Origin: Stratiolaelaps scimitus
Lineage: Eukaryota > Arthropoda > Arachnida > Mesostigmata > Laelapidae
Direction of reading: 5' to 3'
Length of the DNA stretch: 64,000 nt
Assembly (NCBI GenBank): GCA_019614645.1
Contig: JABWDB010000005.1
Span: 14,745,001-14,809,000, forward strand
Both the position numbers and the translations under genes were made by a program. The notes below the pieces were generated by a model, which saw nothing but the letters and a program-made list of their open reading frames with translations, had not been told where the DNA came from and ran no database searches. Positions within the stretch are counted from its first letter, which is position 1. Each line of letters begins with the position of its first letter. This document shows, piece after piece, positions 1-12,702 of this stretch.

Positions 1-467
1 AGCATTGGTAGCTGGCGATATGCCCACGTGGTGGCGGTTAGCCTTGCGCGTTTATAGCGGAATTCCGCGTAGGGGAATGGGATGTTTTCCCGCTCACGAA
101 AAGGTTAACAAAAATTGCCAGATGCTTAAGTAAACTTCTCTATACTGTTAATGAGTGAAGAAGCAAAAGTGGAGGCGGGAGGCCGAAAAGTATCAAGAAG
201 TTGGAAAAAGTGACGGCATAAGCTGATATATATGAAGGGAATTCTCATAAGCGTACCTATCCATTGTGGGCGGTTAGGAACGGCAGCCAAGAAACTGTGG
301 GAACTGTGACAAATTCGAATTAAAGGGTCTGTCACTGTGAGCGTCGTCATTGATGTTTTGAGGGACCTGCTCGGCAATGGCAACTCGAATAAAAGCATTC
401 AACGGATGAGTAGAAACGTTATAGAATATTGTCCAAAGGTTTCATATAAACGTACTGCGGCCCACGA

Positions 468-490
468 ATATATATATATATATATATATA
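468..490. repeat. (TA)n microsatellite
   Basis: Uninterrupted AT dinucleotide run of about 23 bp. Confidence 0.9.
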
Positions 491-2566
491 CATATAATAC
501 TTTGTAATTGAAACGTCCTCTTTGTTTCCAATAAGACTGCAGTATATGTACACTTATATAACACACGTATATTCAGCTACACTTTCTCTCTAGCTGTAAG
601 GCAGCACAATGCATCTCACATCGCTCACCGGGTATCATGGCTTTATTGTATAATAATTATTGCTGTGATTGTCGCTATCGCCCCATTATTATAGTCTTTA
701 TAACGGTAGCGGCGGGGCACCATTGTTGTTCGTGATTAACTAAGCTGCTCTTGTTGCTGTTGTTGTCGCCGCCAATGCAAGGCGTCAATCACTGATAAGT
801 AGATTGCAGGTATCATTATATATTGCCTTGCATTGTGTTACGCGAATTCATCGTACCCACCGGGTTTGTACCGACCGGCGTACGTACCCCCTACGAATGA
901 TGGAACGTGGAAAAGCGCGTGTGAGCGCTATCATTATGCACTTGCCAAAGGCCAGCTTGTCCGTCACTCCGACAGTCCAGTTGTCGGATGCTCGGCTGGT
1001 GGCCAGGGGGATGATTGGAAATTTGGCTGTTGCTCGCTGGTTGGTATGTTATACCATAGTAAAAATAATAGGATAGAAGGTTTTTATGTCTTGGTGATGT
1101 TCATAGCGATGTCATTCCTGATCTATTAGTCGATACACGATTTATCAGTAGTCCACACTGTAAAGACTATGGGCCACTTATGGGAACCGGTGGGAGGATG
1201 TTGGCATTGATTTCGCCAATCCGTTCGTCCGGTTATAAACATGACAATTCCTTCAACGCAGAATTGGAGTTTATCCGTGACGTATTCAACCACGTCAAAA
1301 AGATTACATGTATGTGATACGTACTTCGCACAACGAGTCGCACTTCGGCATAGCTGCGCAATTTAGTTTGAACATTGGTACACTCTGTAATCAAAGTATG
1401 TTAGGGATACTCTTCACCACGGCACGGGCAAAAGACGTGTTTCATCTGAGATGGAAGGGTTCATCTCTACGTGGCAAAAAAGATTATCTAAAGCGAGAGA
1501 AAACACGACATGAATATTATTTGCTGAGTGCATTGTACAAAACGAGCTGACGTGATGTTGGAAACGAACGGCTAAAAGTTCGATAAGGTGACACTACTTG
1601 AAGCCTCGAAAGAAGGACGACTTCGCAAGCTCCCTTTGACCGCCATGGCTGTAACACAACAACGTGCTGTAACACCCCATGGCTGGATAGCGTATACCAC
1701 AGCAGAGGGAATTACACCAGTTTCCACGTTTCCATGTGCCCAGCTTGGACACAATAACTTGGTGACGATGACGAGGATCGGGTGAAGTACGCAGCGCTCA
1801 TCTCACCCGGCCCGTTGTATTAAGGATATAATTAGTTACCCTTAGACAGTATAATTTCAAAAGTATTCACCAGAGTGAAGTTGTGGATTACGCAATAGCG
1901 AGCGCTTGCAGCAGGACCAGTAGTGTTTATCATCGAATCCATGCACTTTGATTAAGTAAAGACACTTTAATATAGCGTAGAGTGTACTTACGGTGTGTAC
2001 TAAGGGCACTGGTGCTATATCTGCGCCTGCAGCACTGCATTAGCTGATTAACTATTGAACTATCGAGTTTTGTAACGCGTAACGAACAGTCTTAATGAAC
2101 CGGGTTCTACCTATTTGAGAGCAGTTAAAGTTAGTCTCTGATAAAGTCATCGGATATAGTATATTGAACAACTCCTGAGATGAACAACACAGCGCTTCTA
2201 TGTTAAGAATGTCTTGCTAATTACTCACTAAGTACGCATTAATTAATGTAAAAAATAGTTCAGCATCCCAAAGTTGCTCTGTCTGTGAAGCTATCCAGCA
2301 ATACATGAGACCGTCGGTCTTCGATGTATCGCTATCGAGACCGTTCCTCTAAAGTCCACTCTGGTTACTCGAGTCGCACTGCAACTCTGCATCTCTACAC
2401 ACTAATGACACAAGCAGGAATAATCAATGTGGATAATCAATATTATCCGAAGTCTAAACAACAACTTGAATTAAAACTGTTATCTGCGAATCGTAATTAA
2501 TTCTGTACGAGAATGACAAGTTAGCTAAAGAGGTCAATTGCAAACCAGACACCCTATATATACACA

Positions 2567-2567
2567 C

Positions 2568-2591
<24 letters not shown>
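2567..2591. repeat. (TA)n microsatellite
   Basis: AT dinucleotide run preceded by a short CA run and followed by TGTATATA. Confidence 0.9.
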
Positions 2592-2598
<7 letters not shown>

Positions 2599-3761
2599 AA
2601 GCGCTTCAACTAATGCCTCCGTTTGTCAAAGTAATAAGACTCACGCTGTACAGTGGCTTGTATCGCTCTCGCAAATGGTAGCCGTCTCGCCAGTAAGGCT
2701 ATAAGTTTCAATGAGGCTGACGGGGGTGATATTATTGATGATTTCAAGATACGCCATCGAAGCTCGAGTGTCGGGTATATCGATTCGGTTCACCCATTGC
2801 GACGAGCCGAATCTTGATTTATAACAAGCGTGCGGCATGTACCATATTAAGCAATCGGTGTAGGCAGCAATGTTACGATAACGTACCCACTTGAGCGGAC
2901 TTGCTAAATACGCCAAGGGAATGGTACAACGTGTTTGTACAGCACAACAATTCATATTAGAGCGTGTAGTTATCGTACGTTCGTTTCTATATCAAACACG
3001 ACGAGGTCGTGCGGCACAATCAGTCCAAAAATGGCACAGCTTTTTGCTGAAATCCATTCACACATGTAATCCGTTGTCTGGCGATACTCAATCTCTTCTC
3101 TTGACGTTTACTTCTCTCTGATCACTCGCGGAACTGAAGCCTATAGGAATACTCCGGCTCAATTGAAGCCTATAGGAATTTGTTAGCCCATACAATACCC
3201 TCTCGCTGTGACCTTCGTGTAGCCGCGTTCGATATTTCGACACGCCTGCACGTTGCGTGAGCCTCCGCTTCTGAAGTCCAGTGTAGACAGAGGTGCCTAT
3301 TGACAGTCGTCCGTACCAAGACGGCACGCTGAGCCGCAATGCGACCATGATTGAATACATCCTCACCTTTAGCGGGTTGCATGCAGGAACTATGACTTTT
3401 TCTCTCTCTCTGTGATCCCCTTCTCTCTCTCTGTCTCAATAGCTCACCCGAGCTTCGTCTCCAGCACTAGAATCGCGCATGATCGTAGATAATGTGAAAT
3501 AATCTATTCGATTACGTTTTGTCCCTAAACTCGTATATTATCAACGACACCGTCACCGAAGAGATCAGCGATTGACAACTTGAGCAACTACCGTTTATGT
3601 ACGCCATCTTGCACGGCGTCTGTCCACAGCGTCCGATATTGACTGACATCTCTCTAAATTGATCTCTCTATGTTGTTGTACTTCCACTCATCTTACGCCT
3701 TTCGCCTCTGTTCCTTTGGCGCTTACCCGTAATTCGGTTGTATATTCTACATATGGCTTAC

Positions 3762-5151
3762 CTTTGATGAAGTCGACCGCTTGCTCCAGTCCATAGGTGT
3801 CCGAATCGCAATCGTCAAGGATGTAGTAGCCGAAGGACACGTTCGATGGCATCCACTCCTGTCGATTCACGTAGTCAATGGTGAATAGCATACACTCAAG
3901 TGCCTGAATGCCGCCCTGTGGCATGATTGGTCCACACGTCCAGTTGGCGTGCCTTTCATGCACCATCATTAGGGCGCCTAGCATTACTTCGCCTTTTCGG
4001 TGGGCGACCCGTTTCAGTGGCCAGGTCAGATTGCCAAGTTCGCCGTTGCCAGCGCGGCCGTTGAACAAGTCCGAGTCCGGTCCACTCCCTGGTCCCCGGT
4101 TCCCGTTAGCGCCGCCTCGGCTGCCCGCACTATTTTTCTCACGCTTGGATGCCGTCCGACCGCCGCCACCGCCGCCGCGGCTGCTGCTGCTGCTTGCGGC
4201 AGAGGGTTCGCCAGGCGGTAGCGTCTGTGCGAAGCGTGTGGTTCGGCCGCCACCAGTGGGTCCTTTGCCATTCAAGGAGCCCGAGGAGCCTACACCGTTG
4301 GACAACGACTTCGAGGGAGCGCCAATCGTTCCGCTGCCGCCTCCTGCAGCAACCGCAGCCGCCAGAATCGCAGCAGTCCCGTAATTGATACTGCTACTAC
4401 TGCTGCTGCTGCTGCCACTGTACAACGGATGATTCAGACTGAGCTGATGGTTGAGAAGATTCATACCTTGGACTGTATCATCGAAGCGCCGATGATGATG
4501 GTGAGCGCTGACACCCGCACCTCCGTTGGCAGCTGTGCCCCCGCCCGTTAGATGGCTCCCGGCAGCGCTCCCCACCACTAGAGCCAGTGCCAGAACACCG
4601 ACGACAACAGCATAACAGGGAAATCGCTGGTAGCGTCGGCGAACAACGCTTGTTAGCAAAGGTGGCGACTGCGGTGGCAATGATCGCACACGACGACGTT
4701 GCGCGCTTGTGCCGTAGCAGCAGGCCCTGCTGACGCCACCGCTCGAACGCCGGCTTCGTGACGCCCCGACTAGTGGCGGTGACCCGGAGGATCCTCCCAG
4801 CAACGGTCCCAATGGCTGGCTGCGACCAGCGACCGCCGATGATCGTGACAGCAGGATTGTCAGAGCACCCTGTTCCGGTGTTTGGATGGACAACCGTCGG
4901 GCTGGTGGCCGAATCGAATATAGCAGTTGCTGCCTCGGACCGTTCTCTGCTTCCGGTTGATGCTCTCGATGGTTGTGTGCGTTTCGTTGCTCTGATTGCT
5001 GTCCTTGTCTGTTGGTATAGTTGTCTCTGTTGTTGCTTCTCCCGTTGTTGTTGCTGCTGTTGTTGCTGTTGTCTTCTCCGTTGGTGGTCGTGGTGTTTCT
5101 GGGCAGAACGGGCCGCGAGCGCCGCGTATACGAGAGTGCCGTTGACGCCAT
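3762..5151 (-). CDS. Metabotropic glutamate receptor-like class C GPCR, first coding exon (partial)
   Basis: This is the N-terminal exon of a class C G-protein-coupled receptor; the full protein would sit in the plasma membrane and bind an amino-acid-like ligand. Residues about 387-463 match the start of the metabotropic glutamate receptor ligand-binding domain: LGALMMVHE, CGPIMPQGGIQALE, MLFTIDYVN and ILDDCDSDTYGLEQ follow the family pattern in order, including the conserved cysteines. Before that lie about 380 residues of low-complexity sequence (N/Q/R-rich start, Ser, Gly and His runs) with one hydrophobic stretch at about residues 179-198 that may act as a late signal peptide or signal anchor. 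The start is the ATG at 5151; an in-frame stop lies upstream at 5179-5181, and the only earlier in-frame start-like codon is GTG. The exon ends in phase 1 at AAAG|GTAAGC (donor 3761-3760). The remaining ligand-binding domain, cysteine-rich domain and seven-helix domain are not seen. The divergent, insect mangetout-like group is possible but unproven. Confidence 0.85.
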
Positions 5152-5840
5152 CGACCCGCTCACGCGGTGGCGAGGCGTTTACGGCCATAGCAGCGGACGG
5201 GTCCAAGCGCCGCCACCGCTGCTGTTGCTACTGCTTCTGCTGCTGTTGCTGCTGTGCCTGACTCGATTCCGTCGGCTCGTGTTTATCCTCGTGTTGGTAT
5301 GTAGGGCGGCAGTGATGGTGGCATTGATGGTGTTGTCGCTTGTTGGCGTCGTCATCGTCAGCAGGGAAACGATGCTGCTGCTGCTGCTGGAACGTGGGTT
5401 GGAACTCGCCGGGCGGCTTGTGGTTGTAACTGTGTCGAAATCGTGGCAAGCGTCGATCAACGTGGCAAGGTTTTGCAGGTGGCGACAGATGATTGGGGAC
5501 GGTGAGGAGCTGCTGGTGTATGGCTGGATGTCAACGCCGTACATTGCTGCTGCTGCTACCACTGCTGTTGCTGCTGCTGCTGCTGCTGCTGGAAACGCAA
5601 TTGTGGTTTTCGCCATGTGCTGCCAAAGTTGTGCGGTGGACAGGCTCAGGGCCTAAGAGAACGAGAGCTGCCGGCGATGGGTTACCACGTCGAGTCCGCT
5701 ACCACGAGTCCACTGAGCAGTCATTCCCTCACTCACAGGCAAACACCCACCCACCCACGCCGGGAGATATCTACAGGTAGACAGACACGCCTCGCCTGTT
5801 ACTCTGCTCAGAGGAACGCCTAGCTCGCTTATATGACGTG
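5152..5840 (-). promoter_or_regulatory. 5' untranslated region and possible core promoter of the receptor gene
   Basis: On the minus strand this flank leads directly into the receptor ATG. It is rich in CAG/CTG-type triplets (5020-5075, 5210-5260, 5370-5390, 5545-5592), which produce long glutamine, leucine or alanine shadow frames on both strands. A TATAAG motif lies on the minus strand at 5833-5828. If it is a TATA box, transcription would start near 5800 and give a leader of about 650 bases. The TATA call is an inference from one short motif. Confidence 0.3.
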
Positions 5841-8800
5841 CTGGACTGGAACTCTATAAGGCGGACAATATTCGCTGAGGCATGATTAACGGGGAAGGAC
5901 GAAGGACAAGCCTGCCACGAGCCGAGGGAGCCGTCAGTGGGAGGCAATGGACAGAAATGTGAAATTATACGTCAAACTTCTACGGTACCTGCGGTAAAAC
6001 ACGGCCGACAGACGAAAGCTACCTGCAGAGCTGTCGGATATTGGCTAACAGAGTTTACATGTGTGAGGAACCCTCGAGAGGGACTGTTGCGGCAACCAGC
6101 CGGCTGTCGGACCACCACTCGTGTGAGCCGATTGCTTTTAAGCCAGTGGTGATCAATGAGGTCCAACGGAAAGGCAGTGTGTTTGGCCCTAAAAACAAAC
6201 AAGTCTCCAAATTGATACACAGATTGTTTTCGCCCTTCTCCCAGATCGAAGCCTGCTATTCACTGTTCACTGATCACTGGCGCTGCTGACGTTACTGTGG
6301 ACTCGTTACTGTGGGGATCTCCTTGAATTTCGTTGATACCGCTAAGGTGTTTGACACATTTCTTGACGCTATGGCAATATACTCCTGTCACATCAGCGCT
6401 CGGTACGCATAGACCGACATTTCCCTTCTATTCACATGCGTTCCGGGCGAAAAAATTACTAAATTCCATCAATGTACAGGTGTAGCACCGCTGGCGGTTG
6501 CTGTAGCAGGCGGCGGTAATATATGCAGCAACGATACGGGGCCTGCTTGCGCCTGCCGGTTGAAGAGCACTACACAGCACGGGCGTATGTATAACGGATA
6601 AAAGAGTCGTGACTCGACAGGAAGGTCACTCGCAAGTGATGGTTGAAGCACCTTAATCCACTAATAAGAAAAATAATAACACAATCGACGGCTGGTTGGT
6701 TGGTGTGGTATATCCTCAGGGCCTGGTCAGCCGTCGTCGTCGTCAATGGGAAGAAGCAACACTGTACACGATTTTTCTTCTACATAGATATCACGGATGA
6801 GAGCTGGACAGATGGTAGTAACAAGTGTCACAAGAAATGCTGCGATAAGAAACACCTCACCATTCAACGAAATAAATCCATTTGCCCGACCAGGATTCAC
6901 CTGGCAAAACTCACGTCGGAAACGTTGCTAGCCAAAAAGGTGGTTGCCGGTAAAGACACAAAGACCTTTTTTGCTGTATGTAGTATGTTCTTCTGCCCGT
7001 GCGCAACTCAGCCAGGCTTGTCACCACCCGTACGACACCTGTGTCAAAGCGACATCGGTCTCGACCGCTCCATGAGGTGTACGTATGAAAAATTCACTTT
7101 TACCTTGAACTTTTTTTTTTGTCACGACGATATTCGCTGTGCCAGCCGGTTTCCAGCCGCGACCCGTAACAGGCCCGAAAGGCTGAGTCACATAATCGAA
7201 CAATGATACAATGTCCAAATGTTAAATCATCAATAACATCGCCCAACACTGGGTTATCTCGTCGTCGCTATTCGTTGTTGATTCCTGTTCCTCCGTTCTG
7301 TTTCTTGCTCTTGGCTTTCCTCATGGATACCAATAACATGGACGCACGTCCGCGTGGCTCAAGCAAGCCCCCAGGAACCGGCGCACCAACGCCGCGCTCT
7401 GCACATCTGCACGATCGGCGGCCAGCTGAGGGAGAGAGACGACTCGGAGAGGGCCCTCTTTGCACTCTTCCACCATACTTGCGGCAGAGCACAGGAGCAC
7501 CACACAGCGCACGCAGAGCACGCTCACGATGTGACGGTAGGTGAGGGTCTCGTCTGGTCCCGCGCTTGGCTCTTGTGTCGCGTAGTGATGCTCTCGGTCC
7601 GCTACCACCGGGGCGGCAGAGGAGGGCAGCAGAGGATCCTCCTCTGCCTCGGTCGCTACCCGTCGGCGCTCACTCGGAGCTCCGAGGCCGAGGAGTCGCA
7701 GCACTCTTCCCCAAAGCTGGGACCCCCCTAAGTGAGCGGGTCCCAGCATTTCCCGATTCCACCACTAGCCGCCCCTGTCGTAGTACAGCCTGGAGGCCCG
7801 GTCGGCCTGCCGCTCTCAGACGACCCTGTCCGTACGCATCCCCATTCGAAGGATTCCCCTGTCCATCCCCGAAGTCCCCTTTCTAGCTCTCTCGCCCTCT
7901 GTATCTCTTTCCCACTGGACGGAGCATACTACCCGCTTGAGAGGAGGTACACTCACTCCACTCTTACAGCAGCTCGCAGCTGCGCGGCTATAGAGCAGAG
8001 CAGCAGCCAGGAACGAACGAACATTCTGGCCCGGCCCCGCGCACCCGCCCGCTTGCTCGTCCGCACGCTTCTGCTGCTGCAGCAGCAGCTACAACGCCCA
8101 CACCGCCCCCGCCACCATCGCCGGCCGGTAGAGAGACGCAAGGGGAGTCTAGCTGCTCGCAGGCAAGGACAACCAGTCCGATGAGGAGCGATCACACACT
8201 CGTTCTCTATCCACACACACTCCCTGTCTCTCTCTCTTGATCTAGCAATCGTTCTTTCTCTCTACCAGCGCGCGACCTCTCTCCCTTTATCTTTTCTACT
8301 CCCTGCCGCTTCTGCCGGCCAGTCCGTGGTGGTAGCGTCAGTGGCGGTGGTGACCTCGAGAGCACAGGCTGTGCGCCGCTCTGCCGGGGAGACCCTCTGA
8401 GACGGGGAGCGCGCTGAGGGGCCGCCATCCGGAGATGCACTCCAACGACCCCTGGCGGAGCATGGCATAAGCAAGCACCTTGCTACAGCCAGCGGTGTCG
8501 GCGGTTCTCCTACGTGCTCGAGTCGGCAATCGTTCTCGTGGTGGAGCCGGCAATCGTGGTTGTCGCAAACTCTCCGCTACGTTAGTGGCCGCGGCTCAGA
8601 GGACGCTATAGCGGGAGAACGGTGACTTCCGTTGTCTGAGTTGGTTTTTTTTTTGCTGTGTCTCAAGAACAAGTCCCCCTCTTCTGTCAGTCTATGTCTC
8701 CGGCCATCGGTATTGACCGTTGGCAAAATGATGACTGCCCGATGGCAGCCAGCTGAATGAGGAGAACAGTTAAGGTAATTCCGTCGACCAATCGCCGTAT

Positions 8801-11800
8801 GGCACTTTACGAAACGAACGAGAGGCGTCTTTTTCGCAGCGCCGACCTACGAGACCTTGTCGCCCGCAGCAACCCTGGTACAGCCTACAACCGAGTGAGA
8901 ACACACGACTGTGATGCTGACGGAGAATACGTTCAACACAGTCGCTGTCGGCCTCCTACGTGATACTAGGGCGACGAATCTTTCTCTAGAGCTTTGGTCA
9001 GCCAGCCGGGACAGGACGGCTAGGAAGCGGAGACGATGCGAGGATGGAGCCAACGGTCATTCAGCTGCGACTGCGGAACACCAACAGGTTCCGCCCGTTT
9101 CTCGTCGAGCCGTCAACGTGGTATAGAGGAGATACGGATGATGTCGAGAGGCTTGGACGGAACAGGCCTCTACGAAGGTGGAGACTGAATGACGGCCCGG
9201 AAAACTCTTGACGCGGTGAAGAACAGTCACCCGACAACAGCGAAGCCCGCTGCTAGTACCAGGCGAGATTGAGGGAGAAGCCACCCGTAGGAAGCAGGGG
9301 CGTGCTTTCAGAAAAAAAATGAAGCGACATTCGTCAAAAAAGTTACGAACCTTTGAGGATGCCTTGATATAAAATGTGGCCGCGACAAAAAAGAGTTGAA
9401 AACCAAGAAAGGCAACGCTTGATCTTGCCACAAAGAAACATCGCCCATGAGATACAACATAATTGATTTTGCATATATGAATAGAGTATACATCTCGTAT
9501 CACGAACTCATAGCGCATACTCAGTTCATCATGCCTGATAGCATAACCACATGGTGCCTACAAAACTATGATGTGTGGTCGTTTGAGCTAGTTAGCTAGC
9601 GACAGAATACGACGTACCTTACCACTTGCACCTTTTATAGAATAGGGTGGTTAACGTTTTGATCTATGGTGTGGTTGACGTTTCATTACAACTTGCAGCG
9701 AGTAGTAAGTTTCTACGATGGTACTATCCAGTACAATTTTACTTTTCATCTATCTGTTTGGAAATCATCTTTCCGGGACAGCTCTGAATAGCTGTCCAAA
9801 TAATCGAACCAGATTCACTGCCCCGACAGCTTGTGAATTCAAACGTAACGAAAGGGTGAATTATGAACTCTGCCTACTAAAGAGGTCAGCTCTAATCTAG
9901 ACAGCTCTCGGTGTTTGGCTTCTCAACTAGATCGGGTTGTCTCGTGCGTTTTCCGTGTAGATCGGGTACGATGCTCTCCACTAAGTCAACTAAGAACCTA
10001 ATCCCCTGTGCTTGCCGACCATTAAAGTCATCTCGAAATATTCTTTCCTCCGCCGAAGGTTCCTCTACCGAGTCTGTTCGCCGAGGCGGGACTCGCGGCA
10101 CAGGCACTATCATAGTACAGGCTCGGTAGCAGCATCGCACCGAGTACACGAGGAAGCGTTGCCACCAGGGTTGGCTTCTACTCAACGACTTGTATGGCTC
10201 AACCAGAGACGTTCTGCCGGTCAGACGCTCGATCGGTCGCCGGAGCGACGGCGGCGGCGGCGGTGGCGAGAAAAGACGGCGTTTCGCGCCGTCTAGCAAC
10301 CGAACAGAGAAACGGACAACGGCGGAACGACATCTCTCCTTCCTGCTCCACGAACAGCGGAAGAAAGTGGCCGATGCGGACGGGAATTGACTGCTGAACG
10401 GGAACAAGACTGGAGACCAGGCAGAGGATAGCGCGGAGCACCTTGGGGAGGGATAGCCATCGTGGAAGGGCAGTGGGACGGATGGCTCGAAGAAGCTCCC
10501 AGCGGATCTCCCGTCGGAGCCAATCGACCAGCACTCGGCGGGCCGAGTCGAGCGCCAGCAGCAGCAGCGCTAGAACAGTGACTGCGGACGGTGCCTGCCG
10601 CCACCGCCGCGGCCACTGCCGCTGAGAGAGCAGCTAACCTCCCGAGACATACTACCACTACTGGCCCGAGTAGTGCGAACCGGGAGCTAGCTGAGACCGG
10701 ATCGACCTCGGTTCTCAACCACATACAGCGTGGAGAGCGGCTGCACTGGCTGCGAGGAACGAAGGCCGACAAGGATGGCCTTATGCTGCTCTGCTCCTTT
10801 TTTTTGCAGCGGCCTGCAAGGCCTACTCTACAGTAGCTGGCTAGCTAGACGAACTCTACAGTCCTGGGACCACCGGGAGCGGGCGTGCCTCCCTGCCAGC
10901 TTAGCCGGAACGTTAGGGACCACCTAGTATCACGACTACCACTACTGGTTCGGCCACTGCTGCGGCTGTTGGTGGCGGCGCACTGCCCAGCCGCTGTTCG
11001 GATGCCCGTCAGTCGTTCCGTCTGGCATCAGTCTCGTAGCGGCACAGTCCCAGGCAATCGGCCAACGGCGTCTTGGCAGTGGCCACCCTGTGCTGTCGGG
11101 TGATCCCCTTCGGGATTCAGCTGGTGCAGCTACTGCAGCCGCTACTCCTCGTTGGCTCGAGATCTAATCAGCCGCCTTCGGCGGTGAGCGACTTGGGCGG
11201 CAGGAAGGCGCTCCGTCGACCAACAAAGCGGACAACAGCAGCTAGCGGCTGGCCGTCTTCCCAGTGACTCGTCTCCCATCTCGTCTCTGTTTATTCCCAT
11301 CCATCTATCTCCTTCTCTCTCTCTCTCCCTCCCTCTCGCACTATGCCTCACTGCCGTTCTGCCTGTTCTTCCGACCATCTGGAGGGTCCATGCCAGCAAG
11401 TCACCCAGAAACTGGACTGAGGGGTCAGACTCGTGCTCGCGCTAAGAACACGCTTCTTGGTTTGGGCGACGCTGGCTAGCGACAGGCAGCTTCTAAGTAG
11501 AGCGAAGGCAGCTTGGAGACTTGGAACGGCGGTAGAGGAGAGAAAGTGTCGGCTGAAAACGGCCCCATAGGCCCCAGGGCAACCCTGAGCACGTCTACCA
11601 GTTTGCCGCGTGTGCCCCTACCGTCATTTCTTTCAAATAGTAAGGCGGAAAGAACGATACCGCCCTGAAAAAGCGGCCGGCCCGTCGCCGGCCCTGCGAC
11701 GAGTCGATTCAACTGGCAGCGTGTACGAACTACAATACGAATGTATAGGACACAAGCCGGAAAACAGCGAACGTACGCGTCAGCCGGCTGGCACGCCGAA

Positions 11801-12560
11801 TGCTAGAAGTCAAAACGGTCGTATTGAGACCCAGCTTCAAGCAGCGGGGGGGGGGGGGGGGCAGTCAGATAAAGTGCATCCAACAAAAATACTAGGTGCA
11901 ACACTTTCCTTCTAGTAACGAGTTGAGAAGTAGCCAAAATCAGCGTCGACCACAAACATATTCAACATGTGTCGTCACAAGTGCAGGAAGCCGATTTTTA
12001 TTATTTCCTTATTATTCTAGCCACATTGATAAAGGGACAATTCCAGCAGATACGACGGTGTTAGCTAACAGTCAGCGATCGTAGCCATGAAACCCATCGA
12101 GTGGAACCCGTTCCACGGAACGAAGGCTTTCACCTGTCGCAATTGTGAAAACGGTTGCGATCATAACATGCCCCTTCTTGTGTTAGGGATGGCCACCGTA
12201 CGTCGCCATAACAAATACGCAGGATGCAACAGCCACGATACAGTGAGTCTTCTTTGTACAGACACACTACATGCATGTGTGCGGAGGGTGCAACTATAGG
12301 CAGAAAATGGAGAGCCGTTTTCTAACCATAATGATATATCTGCACGGGTGCAAGGGTGTGGACATTACGAACGATGTGCGACGATTCTACCAATACATCT
12401 AAGAGCACCTTTCTCTATGTATACTTAATTGAATATCTAGAACAAGGAGAAATTCCGTTGCTCCTTTGGTATCGAAGGGAAGACAGGCTCATTTTCATGC
12501 GGGACGAATGCAAGCAAGAACAGTAAGGCCGAACTTGGACAATTATTCGTCTATTTATCT
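5841..12560. other. Upstream region with GC-rich segments, no gene recognised
   Basis: Two segments, about 7330-8600 and 10000-11500, are clearly GC- and CpG-richer than their surroundings and carry CT tracts (for example 8220-8290 and 11311-11337). They hold many long but unrelated open frames on both strands, as expected of GC-rich DNA; none shows a domain. They could be alternative first exons or regulatory DNA of the receptor gene or of a divergent neighbour. A run of 16 G lies at 11846-11861. Confidence 0.4.
11846..11861. repeat. Poly-G run (16 nt)
   Basis: Sixteen consecutive guanines on the plus strand, flanked by GCAGC and CAGTC. Confidence 0.9.
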
Positions 12561-12702
12561 ACCGGGGCGACGCAGAGGTAACGCTGGGGATTTGGAACCA
12601 AGAGCTCTCCGGTTCGAATCCCGCCGGGCTCATACGAATAGATACCGTATTTACTTGCATATATTTCAATAAAGTTGTTATTATTATTATTATTATTATT
12701 AA
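12561..12702 (+). mobile_element. tRNA-derived SINE-like element with (TTA)n tail
   Basis: The first 75 bases look like a decayed tRNA gene: a D-arm/A-box-like stretch (GACGCAGAGGTAACGC, about 12569) is followed at the right spacing by a perfect RNA polymerase III B box, GGTTCGAATCC, at 12611-12621. The T stem has mismatches and the acceptor ends pair over only about four bases, so a functional tRNA is unlikely. An unrelated AT-rich body follows, ending in AATAAAGTTG and a (TTA)n run at 12677-12702, a common SINE 3' end. No convincing target-site duplication was found. A plain tRNA pseudogene beside a microsatellite is the alternative. Confidence 0.5.

Larger units (their letters stand above)
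1..3761. other. Non-coding stretch, probably first intron of the receptor gene
   Basis: No recognisable gene is seen. The receptor exon ends at a splice donor at 3760-3761 and the gene reads leftwards, so this stretch should be intron, at least next to the donor. It contains two (TA)n microsatellites (about 468-490 and 2567-2591), a 16-bp direct repeat (3135-3150 and 3164-3179) and two CT-rich tracts near 3397-3437. Open frames here are short and show no family signature. The next receptor exon lies outside the window or was not recognised. Confidence 0.5.

Noticed and set aside
4026..5656. Long overlapping frames on both strands around the receptor exon (for example 242, 211 and 158 codons)
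   Set aside because: They are shadows of the GC- and triplet-rich exon and leader; several begin at TTG or GTG, and none shows a domain.
6643..7206. Cys/Lys-rich frame of 187 codons
   Set aside because: It starts at TTG, has no recognised domain, and a frame of this length is near chance expectation for 64 kb.
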